Positions 26,007-35,904 are shown, counted from the stretch's first letter. The stretch is DNA of 64,000 nt from Bacteriovorax sp. PP10 (GCF_035013165.1 NZ_JAYGJQ010000001.1:1975302-2039301), one strand, 5' to 3'. Numbers and translations: made by a program. The notes: a model not told the origin generated them from the sequence alone.

Positions 26007-27272
26007 ATGGGTCAAGTAGGATTTGGATCTTACCGTGTAAGCATTCGCTCGAAAGAGCACCGTCAATCTTTAGTGAAAGCATTGGAAGCAGGTTGTAGTC
26101 TGATTGATACTTCTGCCAATTATACCAATGGTGAATCAGAAGAGTTAATCGGATCAGTTTTAAAAGAACATCCCAATTTCAAACCGATCATTGTCACAAA
26201 AGCTGGGTACATTCAAGGAAGCAATTTAGCTCTTATCGACGAATTGAATGCAAAAAATCTTGCAGTAGATGATTTAGTGGATATCAGCGACACATTAAAA
26301 CACTCTATTCATCCTGATTTTTTAGAGAGTCAATTAACTCTAAGTTTAAAAAGACTGCAAAGAGACTCTGTTGATTATTTTTTATTACATAATCCGGAAT
26401 ATTATTTTCAGGGAGAAAACCCGACACAAGAAGAGTATTACGCTCGCTTGAAAAAAGCGTTCATCTATTGTGAAGAAGAAGTAACGAAGGGAAGAATCAA
26501 ACATTATGGAGTGAGCTCTAATAATTTTACTCTTCCGATCAATGACCCTCAGGTCACTGACCTAAGCAAGATCCTTATGATCTTAGGTGAGATTGGTGCC
26601 AAGAATTTTAAGATGGTTCAATTTCCATTTAACTTAATTGAAATCGGTGCACTTGAGAAATTGGGTGACTATGGTGATGAGAGTTTACTGGAACTATGTA
26701 TGCAAAATAATTTATTGAGTGTGGTGAATCGTCCACTTAATGCCTTCACACAAAATAACCTGATTCGCCTGGCCACATATGAAGATATGTATAAAGACTT
26801 AGACGAGAAAAAAGCAGAAGCGCTTTTTGAAAAATGCATGCAGATCCTAAAAGATAAATGGGCCGAAGGTAGTGATGAAATGACAACGGCCGAAGATTTT
26901 AATGAAGTGAGCATGATTAAGCAGTTCACAGGTTTATGGAATACACTGCAGACTCCAGACGCAGTTGAGCAGGTTTATTTTGGCCACTTTTTTCCATTCA
27001 TCGCACGCGTATGGGGCAAGGCCCTGACTCCTGTTGAGTCTCAACCATTTTATGATTTAATGGAAATCTCTCAAATTTATTCCCGTAGAAACTTGTCAAA
27101 TAAAGCGATCGAATTTAAAAAACAGGCCCAGCAAATAGGACTTCTTCCAGATGAAGAAAACAGACCATTTGCCACAATGGCGATTGAAACCTATTTAGAT
27201 TATGGTTTTGATTACGTTTTAGTGGGAATGAAAAAACCTGAGTACGTCGATCAGTTAAAACATCTTTTCTAA
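26007..27272 (+). CDS. Aldo/keto reductase family protein
   Basis: 421 aa. The barrel start has GFGSYRVS, LIDTSANYTNGESEELIG (catalytic Asp and Tyr of AKRs), and RDSVDYFLLHNPEYYF. It is longer than the usual 310-330 aa, with an extra helical region about 245-340 (DMYKDLDEKKAEALFEKC). The end GFDYVLVGMKKPEYV resembles the NADP-binding tail. The substrate is unknown. AAGGAC precedes the ATG. Confidence 0.85.
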   Translation: MGQVGFGSYRVSIRSKEHRQSLVKALEAGCSLIDTSANYTNGESEELIGSVLKEHPNFKPIIVTKAGYIQGSNLALIDELNAKNLAVDDLVDISDTLKHSIHPDFLESQLTLSLKRLQRDSVDYFLLHNPEYYFQGENPTQEEYYARLKKAFIYCEEEVTKGRIKHYGVSSNNFTLPINDPQVTDLSKILMILGEIGAKNFKMVQFPFNLIEIGALEKLGDYGDESLLELCMQNNLLSVVNRPLNAFTQNNLIRLATYEDMYKDLDEKKAEALFEKCMQILKDKWAEGSDEMTTAEDFNEVSMIKQFTGLWNTLQTPDAVEQVYFGHFFPFIARVWGKALTPVESQPFYDLMEISQIYSRRNLSNKAIEFKKQAQQIGLLPDEENRPFATMAIETYLDYGFDYVLVGMKKPEYVDQLKHLF

Positions 27273-27336
27273 TATAAGCTCATGATCGAGAAAATTTTGC
27301 CGATGAATCCCTTGTACACAAATACAGGGGAATCAT

Positions 27337-27849
27337 ATGCAATTATCAATCTTGCCAAAGATGATGGCAGTCATCGCACTTTCAACAATAATATCTTCAG
27401 CATTCGGAGCTGAAAAAGTTCTTTGTGTTGTCACAAACGATATCGATAAAGAAGTCGGAAAGATGGTTGTGGACTATGATGAAGAGTCTCGTGTTGTTAC
27501 TCATTTATATAAAGAAAGATGGGTGGATAACAAGAGAGTTGAGCGCGTAGAAATGAATTCGAAAGACCTGCTTGGTGACGGGATTGTTTTAAATAGAAAA
27601 GATAAATACATTACAGTTCGCATCTATAGCCATAACTTTGATGAATCAAGTGGTGGAGTTCTCTTCTTAGATACACTTTATAACGGTGTAAACGGTCAGA
27701 GAAAAGAGTATACGATTGAAGCGACGATGGATGGTAGTGATGCGGTTATGACTTATAATAAGCAGCCATTTAACCGCATGCACTTTGTAGCGAAACGTTC
27801 ACCAATTCTTGGTGTAATTGGAATTGAAAAAGTTAACTTTACAAAATAG
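27337..27849 (+). CDS. Small secreted hypothetical protein
   Basis: 170 aa with a signal-peptide-like N-terminus (MMAVIALSTIISSAFG). The mature part is beta-rich and polar with one Cys and no recognised family. It has its own SD-like AGGGGAA before the ATG and a strong terminator hairpin after the stop. Confidence 0.7.
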   Translation: MQLSILPKMMAVIALSTIISSAFGAEKVLCVVTNDIDKEVGKMVVDYDEESRVVTHLYKERWVDNKRVERVEMNSKDLLGDGIVLNRKDKYITVRIYSHNFDESSGGVLFLDTLYNGVNGQRKEYTIEATMDGSDAVMTYNKQPFNRMHFVAKRSPILGVIGIEKVNFTK

Positions 27850-27856
27850 TTTTATA

Positions 27857-27890
27857 GAAGCTGAACCCTATACAGGTTCAGCTTCTTTAT
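27857..27890 (+). terminator. Bidirectional terminator between convergent genes
   Basis: An 11-bp perfect stem GAAGCTGAACC/GGTTCAGCTTC with a 7-nt loop is followed by TTTATT. Its right arm overlaps the last codons of the convergent ccsA gene. Confidence 0.8.
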
Positions 27891-29412
27891 TACCTTTTGA
27901 GTAATTTTTCGTAATGATTAAAATGATGATCTGAACTAAGAAGAAGCTTCCTAAGAACACTGCTCCACCTTCACTGAATCCATAAGAGTGAAGTCCTGAT
28001 GCCAGGATGTAGTTAACACCAAACCACGCCATCATTACACTTAAGAATGCAGCAGCAGTCACTGTCATAAAGCGGTCGTTTTTAATCCATGAAGTGTAAC
28101 GTCCGTGAAGAATCGCTGTATAAAAACACAGAACGATTAAGCTCCAAGTTTCTTTTGGATCCCATCCCCAGAATCTTCCCCATGAATAATCGGCCCACAC
28201 ACCACCTAAGATAATCCCGGCAGCAAGCATTGTCGTTCCCCACTTAAGAGTCGTGTAGATAACGTCAGCGTGGTACGCTTCTTCTTTTCTATCCATTTTG
28301 CCAAGACGACGTTTGATTAAAACAGTGTTGGCAAGAATCCAGCTCAGAGCAAGCGCTCCGTATGAAAGAATAATTGTTGTTACGTGAGTTGATAGCCAGA
28401 AGTTATCGCGAAGAACCGGAACTAGAGGAGAGATCGTCGCCGTTAGCATTCCGTTGGCGAAGTTAATCATCATTAGAGTACAAACGTTGTAAGCAAGACC
28501 CATATAAACAAAAAGTTTTTCGTTTTTAAAGTGGCCAAGAATCAGACCTAATAAAAGGGCACCGGCACCAGAGAATAAAACAGTCTCATACATGTTTGTA
28601 ATAGGAGCGCGTCCTGAAACAATCACTCGAAGAGTGATCAATGTGATCTGTGTAAGAATTGATAAACTTGCAAACCCTAAAGCGATCTTGAAGTTTTTAA
28701 ATAGCACGAGACAAGCAAGAGCAAGAATAGATAAAAGCATGGCCACGCTAGCAAGACCTGCTTTCGCATAATAATACTCAACCATGTATCTTGTTCCGAA
28801 GGCCTGATCGTACATGACTTTCGTTCTCAGCATGACTGGAAGGAATGGGTCCATCGGAGTCAGCTCTTTTTGAGCGACAACTTTATCTTCAGTTAAATAA
28901 GCTGTTAAAGGCAGCCAGTTTAAAACTGTTCCTTGAACGTCAGCTAGGTACCAGTTGTTTCCTGATTTGATTTCTTTATATAAGAAAATATTGTTGAAGA
29001 GTTTTTCCATCGACTTCTTATAAGAGTCGCTTACATCAGTTCTTCTTGCTTCGTTACGAACATCGTCTTCCATCGCGACTAAAGTGTCGTAGGCCACTAG
29101 GTGTTCACCTTCAGGAAGATTTAAATGTTTAATGGCATCAACGTGTTCGATTTTTGCCATAAGCTTGATGTCACTTGGAAGTCCCATGCCGTTAAGTGAT
29201 AAAAGGCAATAAGCTTCAACGGCCGAAAGATCACCAACTTTTGCTTTACCAGTTAAGGCCTTCATCGCCTCACTTGCGTGAACGTATAATGGTTTTACTC
29301 GTCCACCTTGTTGAGTGGGAAGTGTTTCAAGTTCTGGTTTACAAAAATATGTTTCAGCTGATTGGCTGGCATTGCTCACTGTCAGTAGTGCTAAAAAAAG
29401 TAAAGTTTTCAT
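27868..29412 (-). CDS. ccsA: System II cytochrome c biogenesis protein CcsA (ResC-like)
   Basis: 514 aa. A signal-like start and a periplasmic region (about 20-210) precede a multi-spanning core. The haem-handling WWD motif WGRFWGWDPKETWSL lies near 410-420, with conserved His in THVTTI and LHGRY. It exports haem and, with ResB/Ccs1, attaches it to CXXCH motifs. The long N-terminal extension fits the fused c-type biogenesis variants of delta-like bacteria. The start ATG touches the resB stop (ATGAAAA / TAATG), so the pair is co-translated. A cytochrome c gene lies at 35555. Confidence 0.92.
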   Translation of the reverse strand: MKTLLFLALLTVSNASQSAETYFCKPELETLPTQQGGRVKPLYVHASEAMKALTGKAKVGDLSAVEAYCLLSLNGMGLPSDIKLMAKIEHVDAIKHLNLPEGEHLVAYDTLVAMEDDVRNEARRTDVSDSYKKSMEKLFNNIFLYKEIKSGNNWYLADVQGTVLNWLPLTAYLTEDKVVAQKELTPMDPFLPVMLRTKVMYDQAFGTRYMVEYYYAKAGLASVAMLLSILALACLVLFKNFKIALGFASLSILTQITLITLRVIVSGRAPITNMYETVLFSGAGALLLGLILGHFKNEKLFVYMGLAYNVCTLMMINFANGMLTATISPLVPVLRDNFWLSTHVTTIILSYGALALSWILANTVLIKRRLGKMDRKEEAYHADVIYTTLKWGTTMLAAGIILGGVWADYSWGRFWGWDPKETWSLIVLCFYTAILHGRYTSWIKNDRFMTVTAAAFLSVMMAWFGVNYILASGLHSYGFSEGGAVFLGSFFLVQIIILIITKNYSKGNKEAEPV

Positions 29413-31037
29413 TAGGCAGTAGCTCCTTTTTTTCTTTTGTTCAGATTGTAGTGCCAGATTCCACCGAACACCAACATTAGTGAACCAAGGTATTTTAAGA
29501 ATCGACCTTGATCAACGTTGACTGCTAAAGTTGTACTATAGTTCCCGCCGCTGTCTTGCGAATACGACGCTTGATAAAAAGTGAATCCTAAATGCTTCAT
29601 TGGATTGTTCATGAAGACATGGTGGTTTGACATTTTCCCATCAGAAAATAATTTTACGAAAGACTCGTAACTTGCCGGGTTGTTTGTCCCAGGGTCTTTA
29701 TCCATTTTAAATTGAGTCAGAGCTAATTCGAATGGAAGAGTTAAGCTTTCTTTTGTCACTTCGATGATAACTTTTTTACCGCTGATGATTAAGCTTAGTG
29801 GAGAGTAGTTAGTTGCCCAATACTCTTTACCTAAGATATTTAATCTTACGGCACGGATGTCACCTTTAATAACCACACCATTTTTTTGAATCGGCACAGT
29901 GGCCACTGGAAGATTGAAAGGAACTAATTTTTCCTGGTGATCCTTTAATGTGATTTCTGCTCCCATCCAGGGAAGAGAAACACTGTCACCTTTTAACTTA
30001 ATATCCTGAACTAACCATTTGTTGTCAGCTTTAGAGTAGTAAGCAAGTTTTTCACCGAATAAAAATAGGGCCGGCTTTTCCTGGAAAAGTTTCTTTGAGA
30101 ATGATCTATAGATTGATTTTTGATCGACCTGGAAACTTGCGTCTACCGGGAAAGGTGAGAAGTCCGGGAAGAAAGTCACCAGTTTTTTGTCTGCCATGGG
30201 AATGACGACAAAACGATTCTTAGCAGTCGTTTCTTTTACCGGTATTCTTTTTTCTTCAGGAGTAAAACATTCTCCCGTTTCAGAGTTCCAGATAATAAGA
30301 CCAGATGGATTTTGTTGTTCAAAACAAGTCGCTAGGTTAAGCGGCATATAATTAAACGTTAAAGGTCCCATCGTTTGCGTTGCCTGGAATTCCTGACTTG
30401 CTTCTGGGTGCAAAGTTAAAAGAATTTCTTCAGAGGCAAATGGGTTTTTGAAAAAGTATTTAGACGATTGAACCGGAAGCTCTTTTGGATAAGTATTGAT
30501 CGAGTCTGTCCAAACGAATTTCCCTTGAGCAAATGGAATGTACTCAACAACATTGATTCCATCATAGTCTTCGTTAATTTCTTTGGCGAAAGCACTATAA
30601 GGAAGCTCAGACGTCACTTGTTTTCCTTCTTCAGGGTAAGTGAATTTTAAAACGTCTTTAGATAATACAACCTGACGGTTAGGCTCATTTGGAGCAAGAG
30701 TGATACTTCCATCAACACCGGCAATATAAGTGATCATCGATCCGACACCTATAATGATAAGGCCTGCATGGATTGTGTAGAATCCATAAAGTCTTTTCTT
30801 AGGCGGCAGTCTTAAAAACGCAGCGAAGATAATCGACATCAACATACCAAACTGAATCAGCATGAAGGCGAAAGTTTTGTACACAGTACGATTTGCGAAA
30901 TCTGTTCCGTAGTATGATTCTAAAAAAGTTCCGATGATCATTGAGATAGAAAAAAGCAAGATGATAACGACGGCAAATTTTAATCCACCAATAGTGCGCT
31001 CTACTTTATTCCAGTCTATTTTTAATAGTCTTTTCAC
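29412..31037 (-). CDS. resB: System II cytochrome c biogenesis protein ResB/Ccs1
   Basis: 541 aa. N-terminal membrane helices (VIILLFSISMIIGTFLE, AFMLIQFGMLMSIIFAAFLRLPP, FYTIHAGLIIIGVGSMI with a haem-ligand-type His), a large periplasmic domain (about 130-510) with MNNPMKHLGFTFYQASY and a final C-terminal helix. This is the ResB/Ccs1 apocytochrome partner of CcsA, encoded directly upstream of it. Apocytochrome is presented to haem at the outer face of the inner membrane. Confidence 0.92.
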   Translation of the reverse strand: MKRLLKIDWNKVERTIGGLKFAVVIILLFSISMIIGTFLESYYGTDFANRTVYKTFAFMLIQFGMLMSIIFAAFLRLPPKKRLYGFYTIHAGLIIIGVGSMITYIAGVDGSITLAPNEPNRQVVLSKDVLKFTYPEEGKQVTSELPYSAFAKEINEDYDGINVVEYIPFAQGKFVWTDSINTYPKELPVQSSKYFFKNPFASEEILLTLHPEASQEFQATQTMGPLTFNYMPLNLATCFEQQNPSGLIIWNSETGECFTPEEKRIPVKETTAKNRFVVIPMADKKLVTFFPDFSPFPVDASFQVDQKSIYRSFSKKLFQEKPALFLFGEKLAYYSKADNKWLVQDIKLKGDSVSLPWMGAEITLKDHQEKLVPFNLPVATVPIQKNGVVIKGDIRAVRLNILGKEYWATNYSPLSLIISGKKVIIEVTKESLTLPFELALTQFKMDKDPGTNNPASYESFVKLFSDGKMSNHHVFMNNPMKHLGFTFYQASYSQDSGGNYSTTLAVNVDQGRFLKYLGSLMLVFGGIWHYNLNKRKKGATA

Positions 31038-31088
31038 AGTTGTAGTTCCCTAATATGTAATGATTTTTTATATCATAAACACATTGGA

Positions 31089-31781
31089 CTACGCACGTTT
31101 AAGTTTCACAATTAGCATAAGAAAACCAAAGAGAATTGGCTGGTGAACCAGATAAATAAAAAGAGAGTGCTTGCCTAAATAGTTCAGAGATTTAACCAAA
31201 GCATTACGTGGAAAATCTACCAGGTAAATTCTTTTGTGCGCGGCAAATATCCCAATTAAACTAGCACCTAACCAGGGAAATGGTGAGATGTAATCCCACG
31301 ATGAATGGGGCAGTTGAATCCATGGAATGGTTACATCAAAAGTAATTGAAGGAATGAATAAACAAAGTCCCACTGCAAGTGCTTCCCATGGCCTTTTCAA
31401 AAATGGCAAAGAAAAGACAGAAACAACGGCGATTGCGTGCAAAGTGCCAAAATAAATCCAGTTCTCTGGAAAAAATTTATAAGTGACGACACTAATGATA
31501 GTCGCCCAAAACACTAACAGCAGTAAACGTTTACCAAAGGACTTCCACTTAATGCCATTTCTATGAGCAAGGCTTAGTGCAATCCCTACCGCAAATAAGA
31601 ATAAAAAAACAATCAGGCGTGGGAAGAAATACCAAAAGGGTGCGTGGACGATATCGACACTGATAAATCCAAAATAATCCAAGTCGAAAGAAAAATGAAA
31701 GATAATCATCAAGACGACAGTGAAGCCTCGAAGTACATCGAGAAAAATAGAACGGTCTGAATTGTGTTTAACATCTTTCAT
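31089..31781 (-). CDS. DUF1624-type multi-pass membrane protein
   Basis: 230 aa with about seven hydrophobic segments. The start RSIFLDVLRGFTVVLMIIFHF is the DUF1624/heparan-alpha-glucosaminide acetyltransferase-like signature with a conserved His. SPFPWLGASLIGIF and SLFIYLVHQPILFG match the acyltransferase-like family. It may acylate envelope sugars. There is no SD before the ATG; the gene lies 21 bp from the divergent penicillin acylase start. Confidence 0.75.
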   Translation of the reverse strand: MKDVKHNSDRSIFLDVLRGFTVVLMIIFHFSFDLDYFGFISVDIVHAPFWYFFPRLIVFLFLFAVGIALSLAHRNGIKWKSFGKRLLLLVFWATIISVVTYKFFPENWIYFGTLHAIAVVSVFSLPFLKRPWEALAVGLCLFIPSITFDVTIPWIQLPHSSWDYISPFPWLGASLIGIFAAHKRIYLVDFPRNALVKSLNYLGKHSLFIYLVHQPILFGFLMLIVKLKRA

Positions 31782-31796
31782 AATTATGTTTATGAT
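31768..31796 (+). promoter_or_regulatory. Promoter placing the transcript start at the penicillin acylase ATG (leaderless)
   Basis: TTAACA (31768-31773), 17 bp, TATGAT (31791-31796), each 5/6 to consensus. Six nt separate the -10 box from the ATG at 31803, and no SD is present. Together this predicts a leaderless mRNA. Confidence 0.6.
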
Positions 31797-31802
31797 TATT
31801 TC

Positions 31803-34181
31803 ATGAATACATCATCAAGCAAAAAGAAAACGTTAAAGATTAGTCTCTTTTTAGTGGCAGTTCTCTTCCTTGTCGTCCTGGTTGGCGGTTATGAGTTTGT
31901 CAAAGCGAGAGTCCCTCAAATGAGCGGAGAGCTCAATTTAAGAAATCTCTCTGCACCGGTGGAAGTGGTCCGCGATCAAAACGGAATCCCTCATATCACA
32001 GCTAAAAACAATCGCGACGCATTTAGAGCGTTGGGCTTTGTCATGGCCAGTGAAAGACTTTTTCAAATGGAAGTAAGCAGACGTCTGGCAGAAGGGGAGC
32101 TGGCCGAACTCTTCGGGCAAAAGGCCCTGGCCTCAGATAAACTTTTTAGAAATCTCGGTTTAAAGAGTGAATCGGAGAAGATGATTAAAAGAAAACTGGC
32201 CGAAAATTCTTTTGATCCCGAAATGGTGGAAGAGCTTGGTGCTTATTATGACGGTGTAAACCAGTTTATTGAAAAAGGGCCGATGCCCATTGAATTTGTC
32301 ATGCTGGGACTTAAGCCTCGTCCTTTTTCAATGGTCGACGGACAAAGTTTCGTGGGCCTGATGGGTTTTAGTTTTGGTATCGCTATAATGACAGAGCCAC
32401 TTCTCACTAAGCTTGTCACGAGAATTGGCGGAGACCTGGTTGAAGACCTAAGAAATGAAAAAATTCCGGGAAACCTTACAAGAGTTGTAAGTGTTGAGCA
32501 GAATATTACTGAATCTGTTTTAAAAATTGTGGCCGATCTTGAAAATGGTTTTAATTTATTTGAAGGATCAAATGGCTGGTTGTTATCCGGCAAAAAAACA
32601 GTTTCCGGATCTCCTATGCTCGCTAACGATCCCCATATTTCATACTCTCACCCGGGAATTTGGTTTGAGGCACATATAAAGACGCCGACGTTTGAAACTT
32701 ACGGGCATTTTTTATCGCTGATTCCGTTTCCGATTCTTTCACACAATCGCGAGCGTGCATGGGGTCTGACGATGACTCTGACAGATGATATGGACATCTT
32801 TAAAGAGAACGTTGATCTGAAAGAAAAAATTTATGTATATAAAGGAGAGAAGAAACCTCTAACCTCACGTGTTGAAGTGATTAAAGTGAAAGGCGCTCCC
32901 GATTATGAGATGACGGTTTTTTCCACTCACCACGGGCCGATTTTAGATCACGCACTGAGTGATACGTCGGCGGATAAATCATTATCGCTTCAGTGGGCCT
33001 TCTATGATGAGGCCAATGACCCGTTCACGACGGTCTTTAAAATGGGCCGGGCAAAAAACATGACAGAGTTTAAAGCTGCTGTTGCAACTGGAAAAGCTCC
33101 CGGACTCAACATTCTTTACGCCGATAAAGAAAATATTGGCTGGTGGATGTTTGGAGAAGTCTGGAAAAAAAGACCGGGGATTAAATCAGATTTTATTTTA
33201 AATGGTGAAAACGGTCAGGATGAAATCCTGGGCTCACTGACCTTTGATGAAAAGCCACATATGGAAAACCCGGCAAGCGGCATGATCGTTTCGGCCAATT
33301 CAAGACCAGAGGGATATCCTGCTAATTTACGAGGGGACTGGCAACCGGATGATCGTTATAAGACGATTGAAAATGTTTTATCTCATAAAGAGAAGTGGTC
33401 TCCTGAAGAAACGATGGAGCTTCAATCTCTCAGTATGAATTTTGAAAATAAGCTTTTGGTTGAAACTCTTCTGCGCGATACCAATTTTGCCTCTGAAAGT
33501 GAGAGGAAGTCTTACCAGAAGTATTTCGAGATTTTAAAAAGCTGGAATCTAAGTTCTGAAATCGAAAGCATCGCGCCATCGATTTACTATTCATGGACGA
33601 GAGAGATTCAAAAAAAGTTACTTAAAGATCTGACGGAAGATGAAAGAGAAGTGTTCGCTAAAGTTCCAAATGGATGGATTTTCCTGAAACGTGTTGTTTT
33701 AGAAAAAGAGTCACCATGGTGGAAAAAATACGACCGCGGTGATCTTTTTAGAGAAACTCTGGCCCAAACAATTGTGGATTTAGAAAAGAAGTTTGGAAAA
33801 AACACTGATAATTGGCAGTGGGGGAAGCTGCATACGATTGAGTATGCCCATCCTTTCGGAAGAATTAAACCATTGAACTATGTTTTTAATTTAGGCCCTT
33901 TTCCGATTCCTGGTGCTACACAAGAAGTAAATAATCAAAAGGTCACAAGCTTTAAAGGGGACTTTGAAGTGAAAGCGGGGCCATCTACCAGAAGAATTAT
34001 TGATTTTTCTCACCCCGAAAAATCATGGGGGATCTTGCCAGCTGGAAACTCTGGTCACTTACTTTCTCCCTTTTATAATAATCAGGTTAAAAAGTTCATT
34101 GCCGGCGAATATAGAGACCAGCTGCTGGATTTAGACGCGAAAGATGTTCGTTTTAAATTGATCCTGAATCCGGCCCAATAA
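31803..34181 (+). CDS. Penicillin acylase/amidase family Ntn-hydrolase
   Basis: 792 aa from ATG 31803; a GTG at 31764 would overlap the divergent gene and is less likely. An N-terminal hydrophobic anchor/signal (about 10-30) is followed by the alpha chain (EVVRDQNGIPHITA, ERLFQMEVSRR). The cleavage site is EGSNGW, making Ser256 the nucleophile at the beta-chain N-terminus after self-processing. LLANDPHISYSHPG and AGNSGH follow. The family hydrolyses amides such as acyl-homoserine lactones or beta-lactams; the substrate here is not known. Expected in the periplasm. Confidence 0.9.
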   Translation: MNTSSSKKKTLKISLFLVAVLFLVVLVGGYEFVKARVPQMSGELNLRNLSAPVEVVRDQNGIPHITAKNNRDAFRALGFVMASERLFQMEVSRRLAEGELAELFGQKALASDKLFRNLGLKSESEKMIKRKLAENSFDPEMVEELGAYYDGVNQFIEKGPMPIEFVMLGLKPRPFSMVDGQSFVGLMGFSFGIAIMTEPLLTKLVTRIGGDLVEDLRNEKIPGNLTRVVSVEQNITESVLKIVADLENGFNLFEGSNGWLLSGKKTVSGSPMLANDPHISYSHPGIWFEAHIKTPTFETYGHFLSLIPFPILSHNRERAWGLTMTLTDDMDIFKENVDLKEKIYVYKGEKKPLTSRVEVIKVKGAPDYEMTVFSTHHGPILDHALSDTSADKSLSLQWAFYDEANDPFTTVFKMGRAKNMTEFKAAVATGKAPGLNILYADKENIGWWMFGEVWKKRPGIKSDFILNGENGQDEILGSLTFDEKPHMENPASGMIVSANSRPEGYPANLRGDWQPDDRYKTIENVLSHKEKWSPEETMELQSLSMNFENKLLVETLLRDTNFASESERKSYQKYFEILKSWNLSSEIESIAPSIYYSWTREIQKKLLKDLTEDEREVFAKVPNGWIFLKRVVLEKESPWWKKYDRGDLFRETLAQTIVDLEKKFGKNTDNWQWGKLHTIEYAHPFGRIKPLNYVFNLGPFPIPGATQEVNNQKVTSFKGDFEVKAGPSTRRIIDFSHPEKSWGILPAGNSGHLLSPFYNNQVKKFIAGEYRDQLLDLDAKDVRFKLILNPAQ

Positions 34182-34182
34182 T

Positions 34183-34836
34183 TTAAGAGTAAAAAACAGC
34201 AAGCGGCGATTTCGATTCAATTTCGATTTTGCCGCTTCCCACATTTGAGAGGCCTCTAGAGCTTAGTGTGGGGAGCTTAAGCCAGTTCTTGGACTTATAA
34301 AGGCACGCTCCTTTGATCTTAATCTGGTTGTCTTCAAAACTTCCCAAACTAAAAATCCCCTGAATCTCCACATCAATTTTTCCTTTTGGGAAGAATTCAA
34401 TTTTATCTTCAAGCAGGATTTGAGCGTCTGTCGTTTTAGTAAAACGGGAAATTTCCCCTAAATTAAAGAACTGATGATCGAGGCGCCCACCTAAAAAACC
34501 GACAAACAAGAAGGTTTGGATATGAGTTTCTTTGCTCATTAGATTTAAGCAGTATGACAAATCAGAAAGATTCTGATCATCCTTAAACATGGTCATGGGT
34601 TTTTTTGAGCTGTCGCCATCTCCGATAGATTCGGCCTTCTTTATAAGAAGTGGCGCCTTTTTTTGGAATTTCTCCTGATGAATCAGGCCACCATCAACAA
34701 AAAACAACTTAACCTGAGCACGTTTTAAAAACGGCGTCAGCACTTTCCATTTAAATGAAGTGGGGCCGACTACGATGATAGTCGTGGGAAGTTTTTCTGA
34801 GTGTTTTTGCTTTTTTGTCATGTTAGAGTGATCCAA
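34183..34836 (-). CDS. Thiamine pyrophosphokinase-like protein
   Basis: 217 aa. The order IGDGDS (GDxDS motif, about 72), DQNLSDLSYCL (D-x-x-x-SD motif), FLGGRLDH (GGR.DH) and SSRGLSNVG near the end matches TPK (ThiN), which converts thiamine to ThDP. The order of the motifs along the sequence is the usual one. It is convergent with the acylase gene, 1 bp apart, with no terminator between. The 30-aa basic N-terminal extension is unusual. Confidence 0.8.
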   Translation of the reverse strand: MDHSNMTKKQKHSEKLPTTIIVVGPTSFKWKVLTPFLKRAQVKLFFVDGGLIHQEKFQKKAPLLIKKAESIGDGDSSKKPMTMFKDDQNLSDLSYCLNLMSKETHIQTFLFVGFLGGRLDHQFFNLGEISRFTKTTDAQILLEDKIEFFPKGKIDVEIQGIFSLGSFEDNQIKIKGACLYKSKNWLKLPTLSSRGLSNVGSGKIEIESKSPLAVFYS

Positions 34837-34882
34837 ATATTAAGCATTATCCAATGCCCACTATAAAGAAGGCGTCATCAAC

Positions 34883-35488
34883 TTGAAAGTAAATTTAAAC
34901 TCCATTTCAAACCGAGCACAGAGTTTTTTGAAAAATCCCAGCTTTTATAAAGCAGGATTACTTTCTGATTTCGTCGTCACTGTTGATGGAAATGACAAGA
35001 TTTTGACAGCTTTTCATGGGAAAAATGCCGATGATGTGGACTTTATCATCGCTTCAGTGCTGGCAAAATTTTCCGAAAACAGGAAAATTTTGGATATATG
35101 GAAAATAAATTTTCGAGAAATCGAAAGTTTTTTACGCGACGAAAATCATTTGCCTGCCTTCACTGAAAATATCCCCGAGCTGGAACAGATTCTTAATTCG
35201 AACAAAATTTCTTTGGTCGGTTCTGCTGTCAAAGCAAAGCTTGGAACGGAAGCCGAAAACCTTTTTTCCCTGCGAGAAAATTGGAATCAGCTAAGTTTAG
35301 CAGCTAAAAACCAGTGGGCCCAGAAGCTTTCAGCTGCGCTTGGATGGGAGCTCATCCTGTGCGAAGATGAAGTTTTAACTGTCACATCGACGCCGTCAGG
35401 AGTGGATGAAGCAGGCCTTTCAATCTTGATTAGCACCGTTTTAAGTGGAGCAGAAACGCTTCCCCCTATGAAAGTGGTTGCCGTCTAA
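34883..35488 (+). CDS. Hypothetical 201-aa protein
   Basis: No family recognised. The TTG start is preceded by GAAGG. The sequence SDFVVTVDGNDKILTAFHGKNADDVDFIIASVLAK vaguely recalls NifU-type scaffold N-termini, but the Cys ligands are absent, so I do not use that name. It is soluble and probably cytoplasmic, and is followed 66 bp later by a cytochrome c gene. Confidence 0.55.
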   Translation: MKVNLNSISNRAQSFLKNPSFYKAGLLSDFVVTVDGNDKILTAFHGKNADDVDFIIASVLAKFSENRKILDIWKINFREIESFLRDENHLPAFTENIPELEQILNSNKISLVGSAVKAKLGTEAENLFSLRENWNQLSLAAKNQWAQKLSAALGWELILCEDEVLTVTSTPSGVDEAGLSILISTVLSGAETLPPMKVVAV

Positions 35489-35554
35489 TATTCTTTTAGA
35501 GTAAAATTCATTACAGTTTAAGATTATTTCTTTTTTATCTTCTTAGAGGTTTTA

Positions 35555-35860
35555 ATGAATCGTTCTCTTTTAATGCTTTCAGTTTTAGTTTTATCTGCCT
35601 TTTCAGCTTCAGCATTCGCTCAGGATGCAGCTAAAGGAAAAGTTCTATACGCTACATGTATCCAGTGTCACGGTGAGAAAGGGGAAGGAAACCCTGCTCA
35701 GAAGGCCCCAAAGCTTTCAGGACAGCACGACTGGTACGTTATTAAGCAAGTCACAGAAATCAAATCTGGAGTGAGAAAGAACCCAGAGATGCTTCCATTC
35801 ATCACGAAGCTAACTGAACAGGACATTAAAGACCTGGCGGCCTATATCGTGACTCTATAA
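35555..35860 (+). CDS. Small secreted class I cytochrome c
   Basis: 101 aa. A signal peptide (LMLSVLVLSAFSASAFA) precedes one haem site CIQCH (residues 35-39). The axial Met is probably M79 in NPEMLPF. A KLTEQDIKDLAAYI helix closes the fold, as in cytochrome c553/c4-type electron carriers. The haem would be attached in the periplasm by the CcsA/ResB system encoded at 27.9-31.0 kb. Confidence 0.92.
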   Translation: MNRSLLMLSVLVLSAFSASAFAQDAAKGKVLYATCIQCHGEKGEGNPAQKAPKLSGQHDWYVIKQVTEIKSGVRKNPEMLPFITKLTEQDIKDLAAYIVTL

Positions 35861-35904
35861 TTCACTAAAAATAAAAAAAGACTTATTAATCGCAAAGGAT
35901 TGCC

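Noticed and set aside
34883..35488. NifU-like scaffold identity for the 201-aa protein
   Set aside because: A short similarity in texture only; the Cys ligands of NifU/IscU are missing, so no name was given.
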